Assembly: GCA_022448645.1 (NCBI GenBank)
Contig: JAKVBZ010000055.1
Coordinates: 1-34,866, forward strand
DNA length: 34,866 nt
Direction of reading: 5' to 3'
Source of the DNA: Pirellulaceae bacterium
GTDB lineage: Bacteria; Planctomycetota; Planctomycetia; Pirellulales; Pirellulaceae
Position 1 is the first letter of the stretch. Each line of letters begins with the position of its first letter. The notes under the pieces are model-generated. The model saw only the letters and a list, made by a program, of their open reading frames with translations, did no database searches and was not told the origin of the DNA. Shown here one piece after another: positions 27,217 to 34,866 of the stretch. The translations under genes and the position numbers were made by a program.

Positions 27217-27291
27217 GGTGGATGTAGCTCAGTTGGTTAGAGCACTGGATTGTGGTTCCAGGGGTCGGGGGTTCAAATCCCCTCATCCACC
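27217..27291 (+). tRNA. tRNA-His (anticodon GTG)
   Basis: A complete cloverleaf folds by hand. The extra 5' G (27217, position -1) pairs with C73 (27291), the hallmark of tRNA-His. The acceptor stem is GTGGATG/CATCCAC, and the D stem GCTC/GAGC has the loop AGTTGGTTA. The anticodon stem CTGGA/TCCAG carries the loop TTGTGGT with anticodon GTG, and the T stem GGGGG/CCCCT has the loop TTCAAAT. The 3' CCA is not encoded (CTT follows) and must be added. It stands alone, 50 bases after the creatininase-family gene. Confidence 0.97.
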
Positions 27292-27682
27292 CTTAAGTTT
27301 GGGAGGGCTACCGACCGGGATTCTAGGTCGTTCCTAGCACCTGGCGAATGGTGGGCCGCGCCTATGCCCAAAGCCGTTGTTTGTGCGTTCCGTCGACATC
27401 CAACCGTATCGTGGTCTCCATCGCTCCTGCTGCATCTTCTGTGATAGCATGGCGGACCGTTAAGCACTGCCGTAACGTTCTCGCAGTCACACGCACCCAA
27501 TCTTTAGCCACTTAGGAAGCGTCTACAGGTCTTCTGCGAATTCTGAGGCATCTTTGGTATGCGTCCCCGAGAACGTGCAAAGTACTGTCGGTCAGATCTC
27601 TAGTAAAATAGAACAACTTCATGGTTGATCGTTTTGCCGTGATTAGAATTAGGGGCTAACCTTTGTCAGTGCTAAATGGGAT
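27292..27682. other. Intergenic region after tRNA-His
   Basis: About 390 bases with no recognisable gene, terminator or repeat. Short frames on both strands carry no domain signals. A downstream attachment-site duplicate of the tRNA 3' end was looked for by eye and not found within the window. Confidence 0.4.
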
Positions 27683-27895
27683 ATGACCGAACTTATGAGG
27701 ACCGAACCACGATTTTCTCGCAGGCAAGTATTAATGGGTGGCGTGCGCTTGGGGGGAGAAACTGCCGGCATCGCGGTGGCTGGAATGCCCCTGTTGGCCG
27801 GATCGCCGACGGCGTCCACGTTGCCGGGCGGTTCTGGTAGTCGTGTCCAGATGGAACGAGTGGAGACAATCTACTCGGACGGCCAACACATGTAG
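27683..27895 (+). pseudogene. Twin-arginine signal ORF, probably a 5' gene remnant
   Basis: The 70-codon frame begins with a good Tat signal: FSRRQVLMGG, a hydrophobic stretch (TAGIAVAGMPLLAG) and an Ala-Ser-rich exit. The mature part is only about 30 residues before a stop. Secreted Tat proteins are usually much larger, so this looks like the 5' end of a decayed gene. About 50 codons of plausible sequence continue in another frame after 27904 (VGKIVDTFLG, then SSGKGTVRRVAMAV), but a further stop separates them. No family is recognised. A real 70-aa exported peptide cannot be excluded. Confidence 0.4.
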
Positions 27896-28149
27896 AAGCT
27901 TAGGTGGGGAAGATTGTCGATACATTCTTAGGCCAAACCACGACCAGCACAATCAGATCGTGCTGGATCGGTCGCGGCGTATTGTCCAGCGGGAAAGGCA
28001 CTGTACGACGAGTTGCCATGGCTGTTTGCTGTGCTGCCGACGCCGAAAAAAGAAGTTAATCAGATACATCCACTATACCCACACTCTGCGGGACACTCAA
28101 TTTCCTATGTATCGCAGTTCCCTCTACGTCATAGCAATCTGTCGGAGTA

Positions 28150-29331
28150 TCACTTCGCGATCGCAGGTTCGGGACGCCGTACAGTCTTTGCTTGGTGGCC
28201 AGCTCGAAACACATGGCGAACTTCGAGGCGACGATTTCCGGTTTCTGTCTTGCCGTAGGAGTCGGTAAGTGGGAATTCGCCGTCGATAAGTTCCAGTACG
28301 GTAATGTCGGCAATGGCACCCGATTGCAAGTGTCCAATGTCGTCCTGTTTGCCAAGAAAACGAGCCGGATTGATTGTCGTACGACGAATGATGTCTGTCA
28401 GATCCATTCCCAAATGCAAAAACTTGTCCATCGTCGTTAGCAAATCAAACACCGGTCCGTGAATGTTGTATTGATGAAGGTCGCTGCTGATGAAATCACC
28501 GACGACACTCGCATCCAACATGCTCCGTGCAACCGGGAAAGAGAAGCTACCCACACCATGTCCCACGTCCAACAGTAAACCGTCATCCAATTTGTCTTTT
28601 ACCTCGGGTAGCAATTGCAGTGACTCGTCCACAATTCCGCAGGGTCGACCGTGATAACAATGCGTGAGCACGTCTCCGCCACGCAGCTGCGGCAACAATT
28701 CTGGCATCGTCAGGCTGGACCCGGGGCTGTGGATGAATAACGGTAGCCCCGACTCGTCGGCCGCCTTCCGCGCCAACTCCAACCCCGGTGCCTCATTCTT
28801 GCCATCGTCTGCCAAACCAGCGGTCAACCGGATCTTGATGCCGATGATGCAATCACGATGGCGATCCACGGTGTCCACAACCTTTTGCACGTCGCAGTAG
28901 CGTAAATCGGACAATTCACCCACGGGCGGTTGGGTCTCCTTGCCGCTGAGCATTCCTTGAGCACAAATGTGCAATAACGAGTAGAGTCGTGTCTGCGCAC
29001 GCTTTAGGACGTATTCTCGAAAGCCGTCAAAAATCAGGCCACCCGAACTTCCAAAGTCGACAGCTGTCGTGACTCCCCGTCCCAGGCAGGACGAATCGGC
29101 GTCGACACCATAGTGACTGACGCCGGGAAAAACATGTACGTGAAAGTCGATCAAGCCGGGCACGACGTACAATCCGCTAACATCGATCACCTGATCGGCG
29201 CTCGTATCTGCCGACGGATCACAAATCGCGGAAATCCGTCCACCAGAAACGGCCACGTCGCGCTGGGCCACCAAGTCGGCTGCTGGATCGATGACGGTCC
29301 CACCGCGTAAGAGAAGATCGAAGTCTGCCAT
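28150..29331 (-). CDS. Amidohydrolase/deacetylase-family metallohydrolase (dihydroorotase-like fold)
   Basis: The 393-aa product has the amidohydrolase architecture: an N-terminal beta part (LLLRGGTVIDPAADLV), PGLIDFHVHVF with metal ligands H64 and H66, a bridging-lysine candidate in IIGIKIR, LFIHSP and THCYHG with further His ligands, and SSDLHQ with the catalytic Asp. A C-terminal urease-type strand set (GAIADITVLEL) closes it. The pattern fits the EF_0837/AHA_3915-like group, some of which hydrolyse N-acetyl or formyl groups from D-amino-acid or lactate-like compounds. ATG 29331 (MADFDLLL) is chosen over the frame opening at 29358; GGAG lies 11 bases upstream. It is divergent from the ceramidase-like gene. 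Confidence 0.88.
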   Translation of the reverse strand: MADFDLLLRGGTVIDPAADLVAQRDVAVSGGRISAICDPSADTSADQVIDVSGLYVVPGLIDFHVHVFPGVSHYGVDADSSCLGRGVTTAVDFGSSGGLIFDGFREYVLKRAQTRLYSLLHICAQGMLSGKETQPPVGELSDLRYCDVQKVVDTVDRHRDCIIGIKIRLTAGLADDGKNEAPGLELARKAADESGLPLFIHSPGSSLTMPELLPQLRGGDVLTHCYHGRPCGIVDESLQLLPEVKDKLDDGLLLDVGHGVGSFSFPVARSMLDASVVGDFISSDLHQYNIHGPVFDLLTTMDKFLHLGMDLTDIIRRTTINPARFLGKQDDIGHLQSGAIADITVLELIDGEFPLTDSYGKTETGNRRLEVRHVFRAGHQAKTVRRPEPAIAK

Positions 29332-29487
29332 TTCAATTCGGCTCCTATCCGATAACATAGATCATGCGATTTATCATTTTCAAAAAACAGTGTGACGTTT
29401 AACTGCGACGGATATAGTACCACAGAGCCGAGCATCTGTATCGAAGATCATTTGACGCCCGGCTGTCCAATTCCAGATGAATCAATC

Positions 29488-30933
29488 ATGGCCGAAAACA
29501 TATTGACCGCTGGCGTCGCCCGCGTCGACATTACTCCGCCGATCGGATTCCGTATGCAGGGTCAGATGCGCCGTGTAGAAGGAGCGGAGGGGATTCATTC
29601 ACCTCTGCTGGCAACGGCATTGGTGATTGCCGATGAATCGACCAAGATCGTCATTCTCGATTGCGACCTGATCGGGTTCGATCTGCCTTTAGCCGAAAGG
29701 ATTCGTGAGGCGATTGGCAACCGGATCGGTGCCTCTGCATCGAACGTGCTTCTCGGGTGTACGCATACCCACAACGGTCCCTCCACAGCCCGCGGGTTCT
29801 TGGCAGGGCCTCATGATGTGGCCGCACGGCCCGGTGAGGTAGAGGCACTGGATCACTACATTGACAACTTGGTGTGGCAGTTGGTCGGTGTTGCTTCGGT
29901 GGCAGATAGTCAGCGTCAGCCAGCGCGGGTTGGCGCGGCCAGTGACTTGGCCAATGTGGCGATCAACCGGGAGGAAGTGGACCCAGAAGATGGCAAGGTA
30001 TTGGTTGGGCGGAACCCGGACGGCGTCACCGATCGCGCCGTGGATGTGTTGCGCATTGATGACCTGCAAGGAAACGCGATTGCGGTCATCGTTGCCTATG
30101 CAGCTCACCCAGTGGTGACCGGCTTTAACGGATATCTCTACAGTCAAGATTATCCCGGTGTGGTGCGTCGCGTTGTGGAGGGAGCCACGGGGGCCACTTG
30201 CCTGTTTTTGACAGGAGCTGCTGGGAATCAGGCTTGCTGGTCGTTCTTGCAAGACGATTGGAGCGAGCAGGAGCGCATGGGAGGCCGTATTGGAGGAGCG
30301 GCCGTGAATGCCTTTTACCAGATCGAAACCCGGCCCCACGAAGTCATTCGCCAGCGCGGTATGTCGCTTTCGTTGCTGGCCCAATACCACAAGGAATTTC
30401 ATCCTGGGCCGACGCATCAGGTTCTATGTACCGCTCATGGTGTGGCAAAAGTAAAGCTTCAACCACTCCCCTCATTGGAGGAAGCGCAAGTACAAGTTGC
30501 GCAGGAGCAGGCTACCTTGGAACAGATGGTCACGGCGGGCGAATCGACCACGAGTACTGTTCCCCAGCAGCTGAATGTCAGGTGGGCCGCAGGCGTTCTC
30601 GAAAAAGTAAAAGCTGGTGAGCTGGAACAGACGCTCGAGTATCCGCTTGTCGGATTCCGCATTGATGATTTCGTCCTGCTTGGCATGCCCGGCGAACCGT
30701 TTGTGGAAATCCAGCTTGGCGCCAAACAGCGATCCAACGCCAGGCACACTATGTTTGCGGGCTATGCTAACGGAATCCTGGCCTATATTCCGGTTGCTCA
30801 AACGGTGCGGCAGGGCGGCATGTCTGTGTCGTCAGCTGTACGCACTTACAACATTCCTGCTCCGCCCGTCGAGTCGTCGGTGGACGACGTCCTGGCAGCT
30901 TTCGACAAGCTGCTCGAGGAGCTGGGAGTCTAA
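29488..30933 (+). CDS. Neutral/alkaline-ceramidase-like protein
   Basis: The 481-aa product starts MAENILTAGVARVDITPPIGF, the opening typical of proteins with a neutral/alkaline non-lysosomal ceramidase N-terminal domain. It contains GCTHTHNGPS (His-x-His metal site), VAYAAHPVVTG (further His) and GAAGNQ, which fit that fold's zinc site. In Planctomycetota such proteins are abundant, and few are likely to be true ceramidases; amide hydrolysis of some kind is the family expectation. No signal peptide is seen, unusual for a ceramidase. The frame opens at 29392, but the extension has no homologous look; ATG 29488 is used. It shares a 156-base divergent promoter region with the deacetylase-type amidohydrolase gene. 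Confidence 0.85.
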   Translation: MAENILTAGVARVDITPPIGFRMQGQMRRVEGAEGIHSPLLATALVIADESTKIVILDCDLIGFDLPLAERIREAIGNRIGASASNVLLGCTHTHNGPSTARGFLAGPHDVAARPGEVEALDHYIDNLVWQLVGVASVADSQRQPARVGAASDLANVAINREEVDPEDGKVLVGRNPDGVTDRAVDVLRIDDLQGNAIAVIVAYAAHPVVTGFNGYLYSQDYPGVVRRVVEGATGATCLFLTGAAGNQACWSFLQDDWSEQERMGGRIGGAAVNAFYQIETRPHEVIRQRGMSLSLLAQYHKEFHPGPTHQVLCTAHGVAKVKLQPLPSLEEAQVQVAQEQATLEQMVTAGESTTSTVPQQLNVRWAAGVLEKVKAGELEQTLEYPLVGFRIDDFVLLGMPGEPFVEIQLGAKQRSNARHTMFAGYANGILAYIPVAQTVRQGGMSVSSAVRTYNIPAPPVESSVDDVLAAFDKLLEELGV

Positions 30934-31085
30934 GAGGCGACTGATATGGTATCGACATGCCGGTTTGTCGCGAGAAGTTGAAGCAGGGTATTATTGGTTT
31001 TAAGTTGGCTTGTCACGTTTGAAACAACGACCGCTGGCAGAAAGATAATTGTGTTGAAAAAACACTCCTAGTCCCGCTCGTATTA

Positions 31086-32098
31086 ATGACACTGGTATTA
31101 GTTCGGACGGAGAATCCAACGCCCATACAAGCGGCGGCCGAAAATCGCCTGATTCTCGCCGTTCCTGCGATGACGCCGCCCGTGATCGATGGTATAGACA
31201 CCACGGACGATGAGTGGGAATCTGCTCATCGACTTGCTGTTTGGGCAGACAATATTCTGGGTGTCGCCAACAAGGATCGGTCTTTTGTTAATGTGGGCGC
31301 GACCAAGAGACTCTTTATGTTCGCATCTTCTATCCAATTCCCGAAGCATTTCGGAGGAATACCGTTTTCTATTCGGAGTCTCCGCTCAAGGTCGATGTGA
31401 ATGAAAGAGATGGAGATATCTTTCAAGACGATTACGTGGGTTTCTACTTGTCGCCGCCTGAAAGCAACGATGTTTACTTTTTTGGTGTGAACGGGACGGG
31501 AGCAGAACGAATCAGCAGGAACGACGATGTTGCTTGGAACGGAGATTGGCAGGTCAGCCAAATCTGGGACCAAGACTTTTGGCGGGTTGAGTTCCGTCTT
31601 CCCTTGCGCGCTTTTTCTGGAGAGGGAGAGTGGGGGATCAACTTCCTCCATGGGGCACGACAAGTGGAACCCATGGAGAGCATTTGGGGTTTCCAGCCAG
31701 CGCAGATCCGCCCACTCGTCAACATGCATTTGTCCTCAGATGAGGTCTCCTTCGCGCTGCTCGAATACGGCGACTTAAATGAAGGCGTTCTTGAGTTCTA
31801 AGGACGAATCACGAATAGGGGAACGGTGATTGCAAAATTCGAAACGGAAGTCGAAGTGGCGAACGCCGAAGATGACAGGCAACTGATCTTCGGACCCTCC
31901 GGTGAGAGCCTGTCATTGCAACCGGGTGAAACGAAAGACGTGACGGGCGACTTCAAGGCACCTAGGTCCATCTACGGGGATGTGATGGTTCGAATCAAAG
32001 ACGTCCACGGAGATGCGATCCTGTTGCAGAGCAATTTGTTGGTGACGACGAGGCCGACCGGTAGCTCACCCGAACTCAGCGTGATCTGGTTCAGATGA
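31086..32098 (+). pseudogene. CBM9-like carbohydrate-binding protein, broken by a frameshift and a stop
   Basis: Three plus-strand frames join into one protein. The first (31086 to about 31320) has TPPVIDGIDTTDDEWESA, the usual opening of a family-9-like carbohydrate-binding (DOMON-type) module. Sequence that fits then continues in another frame with FYPIPEAFRRNTVFYSES and DDYVGFYLSPPESNDVYFF, so a base was lost or gained at about 31310-31335. A TAA at 31799-31801 interrupts the same frame, after which GRITNRGTVIAKFETEVEV runs on to the stop at 32096-32098. Intact it would be about 335 residues, probably secreted (LVLVRT... could be a degraded signal). Sequencing error could explain one lesion, less easily two. 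Confidence 0.78.
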
Positions 32099-32561
32099 AC
32101 GGAATGGCCCCAGCCCCCCGAGCTGGCTGGTTGTTTCTCATAGAGGGCCAGTTTTGCCCGTTTCTTAGAGAGCCTAGCGGGGCCGCTGGTCAAAGTCTGG
32201 CCCCTCGATTTCGAGGTCGTGTTGACGGGTATTCAGCACTTTGATTCTGACATGTGTTGTTTGGGTAGTTGGTCGCAATGTCCATTGCCACCAGGACTTG
32301 TAGCCACTCAGGTAGGGTCAACAGATACCTTCGAGCATTCGCACGTGCCATGGTAGACCGAGTGCCAAGGTAACGTGGCGTGGTCAAAAACGAAGGTTCT
32401 GGCGAGTACGATTCCGGCAGTCAATTTTCTTCCCAGGATCCCGTAGACCCTCTCGCCGATTGTTGCTCTTGAGTATCCTTATAGTTGTGGCGTTTGGGCT
32501 GTTGTTTGGCGCGCGCTGAATCTTGAACGGAAACTAGTTTTTGGGGAAGTAAGGTAACAAG
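32099..32561. other. Intergenic region with hairpin-forming sequences
   Basis: About 460 bases between the CBM9-like pseudogene and the glycosidase-like gene. It holds GGGGCC (32179-32184) paired with GGCCCC (32199-32204) and, overlapping, CCTCGA (32203-32208) paired with TCGAGG (32211-32216). These two mutually exclusive hairpins could act as a terminator-like or structural element. A 65-codon minus frame here has no recognisable family. Confidence 0.45.
32179..32216. repeat. Two overlapping perfect inverted repeats
   Basis: GGGGCC/GGCCCC with a 14-base loop and CCTCGA/TCGAGG with a 2-base centre share bases 32203-32204, so the two hairpins compete. They lie 80 bases after the pseudogene stop and about 345 bases before the next start. 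There is no T-tract. Confidence 0.5.
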
Positions 32562-34175
32562 ATGTACGGTAACTTTGTATCGTGTTTTATGCTGGCCTAC
32601 CTGTTGTCTGGTCTTTCCGTCTTGGCCATGGCTGCCGACGATCCCGAAACGTCTGGCGTTGTACCGACGTTGAACGGAGACGGCGCTTACTTCTTGGAAG
32701 GGAAAGCGCTGGACACCGGGAACCAGAAGCAACTTTTCCTCGACCGCTCCTCGTATGCCGACCGATGGGATGTGGTGGCGCGGGTCAATCAGCCAGCCAA
32801 GCATCCGGCCAATCCGATCGTGGTACCCGACCAGCCATGGGAATTCAAGATCGGTCTGCCGAATGTGCTCTATGATGAGCAGGACCAGATCTTTCGCATG
32901 TGGTATGCCAATTATGACCGCAATGTAAAACGTACGGGCAAAAATGACGAAGGGGATACACTCAGACACTACGAGCGGTACACCTATATGATCTCGTATG
33001 CGGAAAGCAAAGACGGAGTGCACTGGAACAAGCCGCTCTTTGACCTTGTTCCTTATTTGGGCCACCAGAAGACCAATATCATCTTCACCGGACACACTAA
33101 CGCCCAAGAGTTTCACGTGATACACACGCCAGAATATTTGGGCGCTTATGGCCGGTTCATGTTATGGTATCGCGACACCGTACCCGAACATGATACCTGT
33201 GTTTTTGTCGCTTTCAGCGACAATGGTATCCACTGGCGGAAATACAAAGAGAATCCGGTTTACCCGCGGGCACTCGACGCGGAGCACTGTCCGATTTACG
33301 ATCCGAATCGTAAGCTGTGGTTGTTGTATGGCCGGCCCCAGGCGTTGGCAGCCAACGAACGGCGTTACACGAAGGAGAACGTGCGCACACGGATTTCAGT
33401 AACGGTTGGTCGCGACCTGAAGACCTGGACACCGGCCCGGCACATTCTGGCTCCAGATGAACTTGATCGGAGTAAGGAGCCAGGAAATAAGGGTTTCTTC
33501 TTCGACCGTATGGCAGTTAGCAAGTACGGCAACCAGTATATCGGTTTTCTAGTGGTTCAGCCGAGACATGCCCAGGATCGTGGCTACATCGAGTTGGCCA
33601 GCAGCCCGGACGGTTTCCAGTGGTATCGCTCCCCGATACGGCAACCTTTTATTGCGCCCGGTAAGGAAGGTGACTGGGATGCGGGACACACTTGGATGAT
33701 TACTCGGGTCGTCCCTGTCGGACATTGGCTTTACCTGTACTATGTCGGTTCGTCGGAGACGTGGCGGACCCGTTTTCCAGCCAACACGAAAGCGATCGGC
33801 TTAGCCCGCATCCGTCGTGGTCGATTTGTGGGCCAGTACGGTGATGAGAATGGCGGGTGGCTTCTTACGCGTGAGGTTAAGGTGACGGGCAACCGCCTCC
33901 TGGTAAACCTTTCTCCAGAACATCGGGCCTGGAACCATCAGCACCATGGATATGTGAAAGTGGAGCTCTTGGACCGTTCGATGGGACCATACAATAAGGA
34001 TCACATCGACGGTTTCGGTCAGGACGACAGTGACCGGCTCCGAGCTGACGGATATGAACAGGTGGTAAGCTGGAATGGCAATTCTGACTTATCGGCCTTG
34101 AAGGGCAAGAACGTCTACATCCGTTTCTGGTTGAAATCGGCGTACCTGTTTGGATTCCAGTTTGCAGATGAGTAA
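32562..34175 (+). CDS. Secreted five-bladed-propeller glycoside-hydrolase-like protein (GH32/43 type)
   Basis: The 537-aa product has a signal peptide (MYGNFVSCFMLAYLLSG... AMA). A body of propeller-blade repeats follows, of the form VLYDEQDQIFRMWYANY, YMISYAESKDGVHWNKP, FVAFSDNGIHWRKY, CPIYDPNRKLWLLYG and IELASSPDGFQWYRSP. The SxDGxxW blade motif is typical of the GH32/43/62 five-bladed propellers widely annotated in Planctomycetota. The C-terminal 110 residues form a separate beta domain (VKVELLDRS, VYIRFWLKSAYLFGFQF). Catalytic acids cannot be assigned with confidence. ATG 32562 has AAGG seven bases upstream. Probably extracytoplasmic polysaccharide or sugar handling; the upstream neighbour is a decayed carbohydrate-binding gene. 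Confidence 0.85.
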   Translation: MYGNFVSCFMLAYLLSGLSVLAMAADDPETSGVVPTLNGDGAYFLEGKALDTGNQKQLFLDRSSYADRWDVVARVNQPAKHPANPIVVPDQPWEFKIGLPNVLYDEQDQIFRMWYANYDRNVKRTGKNDEGDTLRHYERYTYMISYAESKDGVHWNKPLFDLVPYLGHQKTNIIFTGHTNAQEFHVIHTPEYLGAYGRFMLWYRDTVPEHDTCVFVAFSDNGIHWRKYKENPVYPRALDAEHCPIYDPNRKLWLLYGRPQALAANERRYTKENVRTRISVTVGRDLKTWTPARHILAPDELDRSKEPGNKGFFFDRMAVSKYGNQYIGFLVVQPRHAQDRGYIELASSPDGFQWYRSPIRQPFIAPGKEGDWDAGHTWMITRVVPVGHWLYLYYVGSSETWRTRFPANTKAIGLARIRRGRFVGQYGDENGGWLLTREVKVTGNRLLVNLSPEHRAWNHQHHGYVKVELLDRSMGPYNKDHIDGFGQDDSDRLRADGYEQVVSWNGNSDLSALKGKNVYIRFWLKSAYLFGFQFADE

Positions 34176-34199
34176 CGGTTCACGGAGGTGCCGAGCACC

Positions 34200-34229
34200 G
34201 TCGTAGTCCCTGGCGTCGTAGTCCCTGGC
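34200..34229. repeat. Tandem 15-bp direct repeat
   Basis: Two perfect adjacent copies of GTCGTAGTCCCTGGC (34200-34214 and 34215-34229), followed by a GTCGCC that begins a third copy. It lies in the convergent gap between the glycosidase-like gene and the DUF1501-like remnant. Confidence 0.85.
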
Positions 34230-34265
34230 GTCGCCACTCCGTCTCACAAGATCGTTCGGAGGACA

Positions 34266-34466
34266 CTAACCCAGCAATCCAGGGATGACTTTACCTGGTT
34301 GGCCATCCAATAACGATTGATTCCGTCGATTCTGTTCGTACGTCAATTGATCGGCGGGAATACCGAACAAGTGGAGCAACGTGGCGTGGTAATCAAAGTG
34401 GTTAACCACGTTCTCGACGGCGCGATGGCCAAATTCGTCGGTGGAGCCAGTGTTCGGAAAAACTAC
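34266..34466 (-). pseudogene. DUF1501-like protein, orphan C-terminal fragment
   Basis: On the minus strand a frame ending in TAG at 34266-34268 reads TDEFGHRAVENVVNHFDYHA, then TLLHLFGIPADQLTY and a final QPGKVIPGLLG. This is the usual C-terminus of planctomycete DUF1501 (sulfatase-like alkaline-phosphatase-superfamily) proteins, where H-D-x-H-A-T is conserved. The rest of that protein, normally over 400 residues, is absent: upstream the sequence becomes the end of a different, aldolase-like gene in another frame. The fragment has no start of its own. It is most simply a deletion remnant. Confidence 0.7.
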
Positions 34467-34866
34467 GATAATTGCAGGTCGTCTTGCAAGGTTCGTAGTG
34501 GACGGATGTTGGCTTTCTCTAAATCACCGTGGTAAGCGCGGACGGCTTCGGCAGGTTCTAATTCGTCGTCCGCCACTGCCCGAAGATATCGAACCATCGT
34601 CAACTGGTCCTCGGCGTTATTGATCTTGCGTCCGTAGAATGCCGCGCGAGCGCCATGTTGTTTGGCTTCCCACAGCATGTAAAACGCATCCATGGTGGTC
34701 CCCGCAGATCCTCCGAGAATCCCGATGATCGTCAAAGGGTCGTAATGGACCAATTGCTCCATGGCGGCTGGACCAAGATAGGGCATTTTGACAAACAAAG
34801 GGCTGGAGGCGCTGTTGATGCCGGCTAACATGCGTACAATCGCATCGTTGACAAAGCGCGGCACAT
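34463..34866 (-). CDS. Class I aldolase-like TIM-barrel protein, C-terminal part
   Basis: The frame enters at the right edge and ends at TAG 34463-34465, so only the last 134 codons are seen. PLFVKMPYLGPAAMEQL, then IIGILGGSAGTTMDAF and ARAAFYGRKINNAED match the C-terminal barrel strands of DeoC/LacD-type or FBA class I-like aldolases as they occur in Planctomycetota. The Schiff-base lysine is probably the Lys in FVKMPY. EAVRAYHGDLEKANIRPLR and DDLQLS form a plausible natural C-terminus. The GTG at 34864 is unlikely to be the true start, because the preceding barrel must lie outside the window. Its 3' end abuts the DUF1501-like remnant. Confidence 0.6.
   Translation of the reverse strand, partial: VPRFVNDAIVRMLAGINSASSPLFVKMPYLGPAAMEQLVHYDPLTIIGILGGSAGTTMDAFYMLWEAKQHGARAAFYGRKINNAEDQLTMVRYLRAVADDELEPAEAVRAYHGDLEKANIRPLRTLQDDLQLS

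Noticed and set aside
29392..29418. Possible promoter GTGACG / TATAGT before the ceramidase-like gene
   Set aside because: Spacer is only 15 bases and both boxes are weak.
29689..30417. 242-codon minus-strand frame
   Set aside because: It is antisense to the ceramidase-like gene, which has convincing motifs throughout.
32190..32387. 65-codon minus-strand frame in an otherwise empty region, considered as a transposase scrap
   Set aside because: No transposase motif or terminal repeats could be identified; too short to support.
32421..33125. 234-codon minus-strand frame
   Set aside because: It lies antisense to the clearly coding signal-peptide end of the glycosidase-like gene and has no recognisable domain.

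Overview
The window looks like chromosomal DNA from a member of the Planctomycetota, most likely the Pirellulales. This is a judgement from gene content read by eye, not from a search. The pointers are a large surface protein with lamin-tail-type domains and an N-terminal LEARIVLDS motif, a secreted PQQ-like beta-propeller, a DUF2617 protein, a C-terminal remnant that looks like DUF1501, many secreted proteins with no named family, and mixed Shine-Dalgarno use (very strong before some genes, absent before others). Genes are loosely packed. No phage, insertion sequence, CRISPR array or rRNA operon was seen. One tRNA gene is present.

Layout. 1-1278 (-): start of a large surface protein that runs off the left edge. 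2039-2926 (+): a lipoprotein. 2977-8470 (-): a same-strand run of secreted PQQ-like propeller, enolase-superfamily enzyme, small zinc-ribbon membrane protein, MFS transporter and HpaI-type aldolase. It reads as a possible uptake and catabolism module for an organic or sugar acid. 8705-10000 (-): pyrE followed by a gene with a PD-(D/E)XK-like core and a winged-helix-like tail. Two tandem 17-bp repeats lie just upstream of pyrE. 10347-14326 (-): housekeeping genes for an L,D-transpeptidase with LysM, RarA and a PA0069-type radical SAM protein. 14467-16266 (+): a CPBP membrane protease and a DUF2617 protein with a recognisable promoter. 16257-17550 (-): alpha/beta hydrolase and DUF2752 protein. 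17657-20057 (-): a secreted HEAT/TPR protein behind a stand-alone response regulator. 20214-21470 (-): glyA, with a palindromic dispersed-repeat-like element behind its 5' end. 21935-22999 (-): a secreted protein with two tandem STN-like modules.

The right third is mostly plus strand and degradative in character. It holds a sugar isomerase/epimerase-like TIM barrel, a secreted HEXXH metallopeptidase with leucine-rich repeats, a creatininase-family amidohydrolase, tRNA-His, a broken or tiny Tat-signal ORF, a divergent pair (deacetylase-type amidohydrolase on minus, neutral-ceramidase-like protein on plus), a CBM9-like pseudogene with a frameshift and a stop, and a secreted five-bladed-propeller glycosidase-like protein. 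At the right edge (-) is a truncated class I aldolase-like gene, with the orphan DUF1501-like 3' remnant directly downstream. Two decayed genes and small tandem repeats in the last 4 kb suggest this end is an accessory region under turnover.

The most interesting items are the transporter/aldolase/enolase-superfamily run whose lysine-pair motif argues against the obvious acid-sugar dehydratase reading, the near-perfect tandem repeat in the pyrE leader, the nuclease-like gene behind pyrE, the HEXXH-LRR protein and the tandem STN-like protein. No complete novel defence or mobile system can be claimed from the sequence alone.
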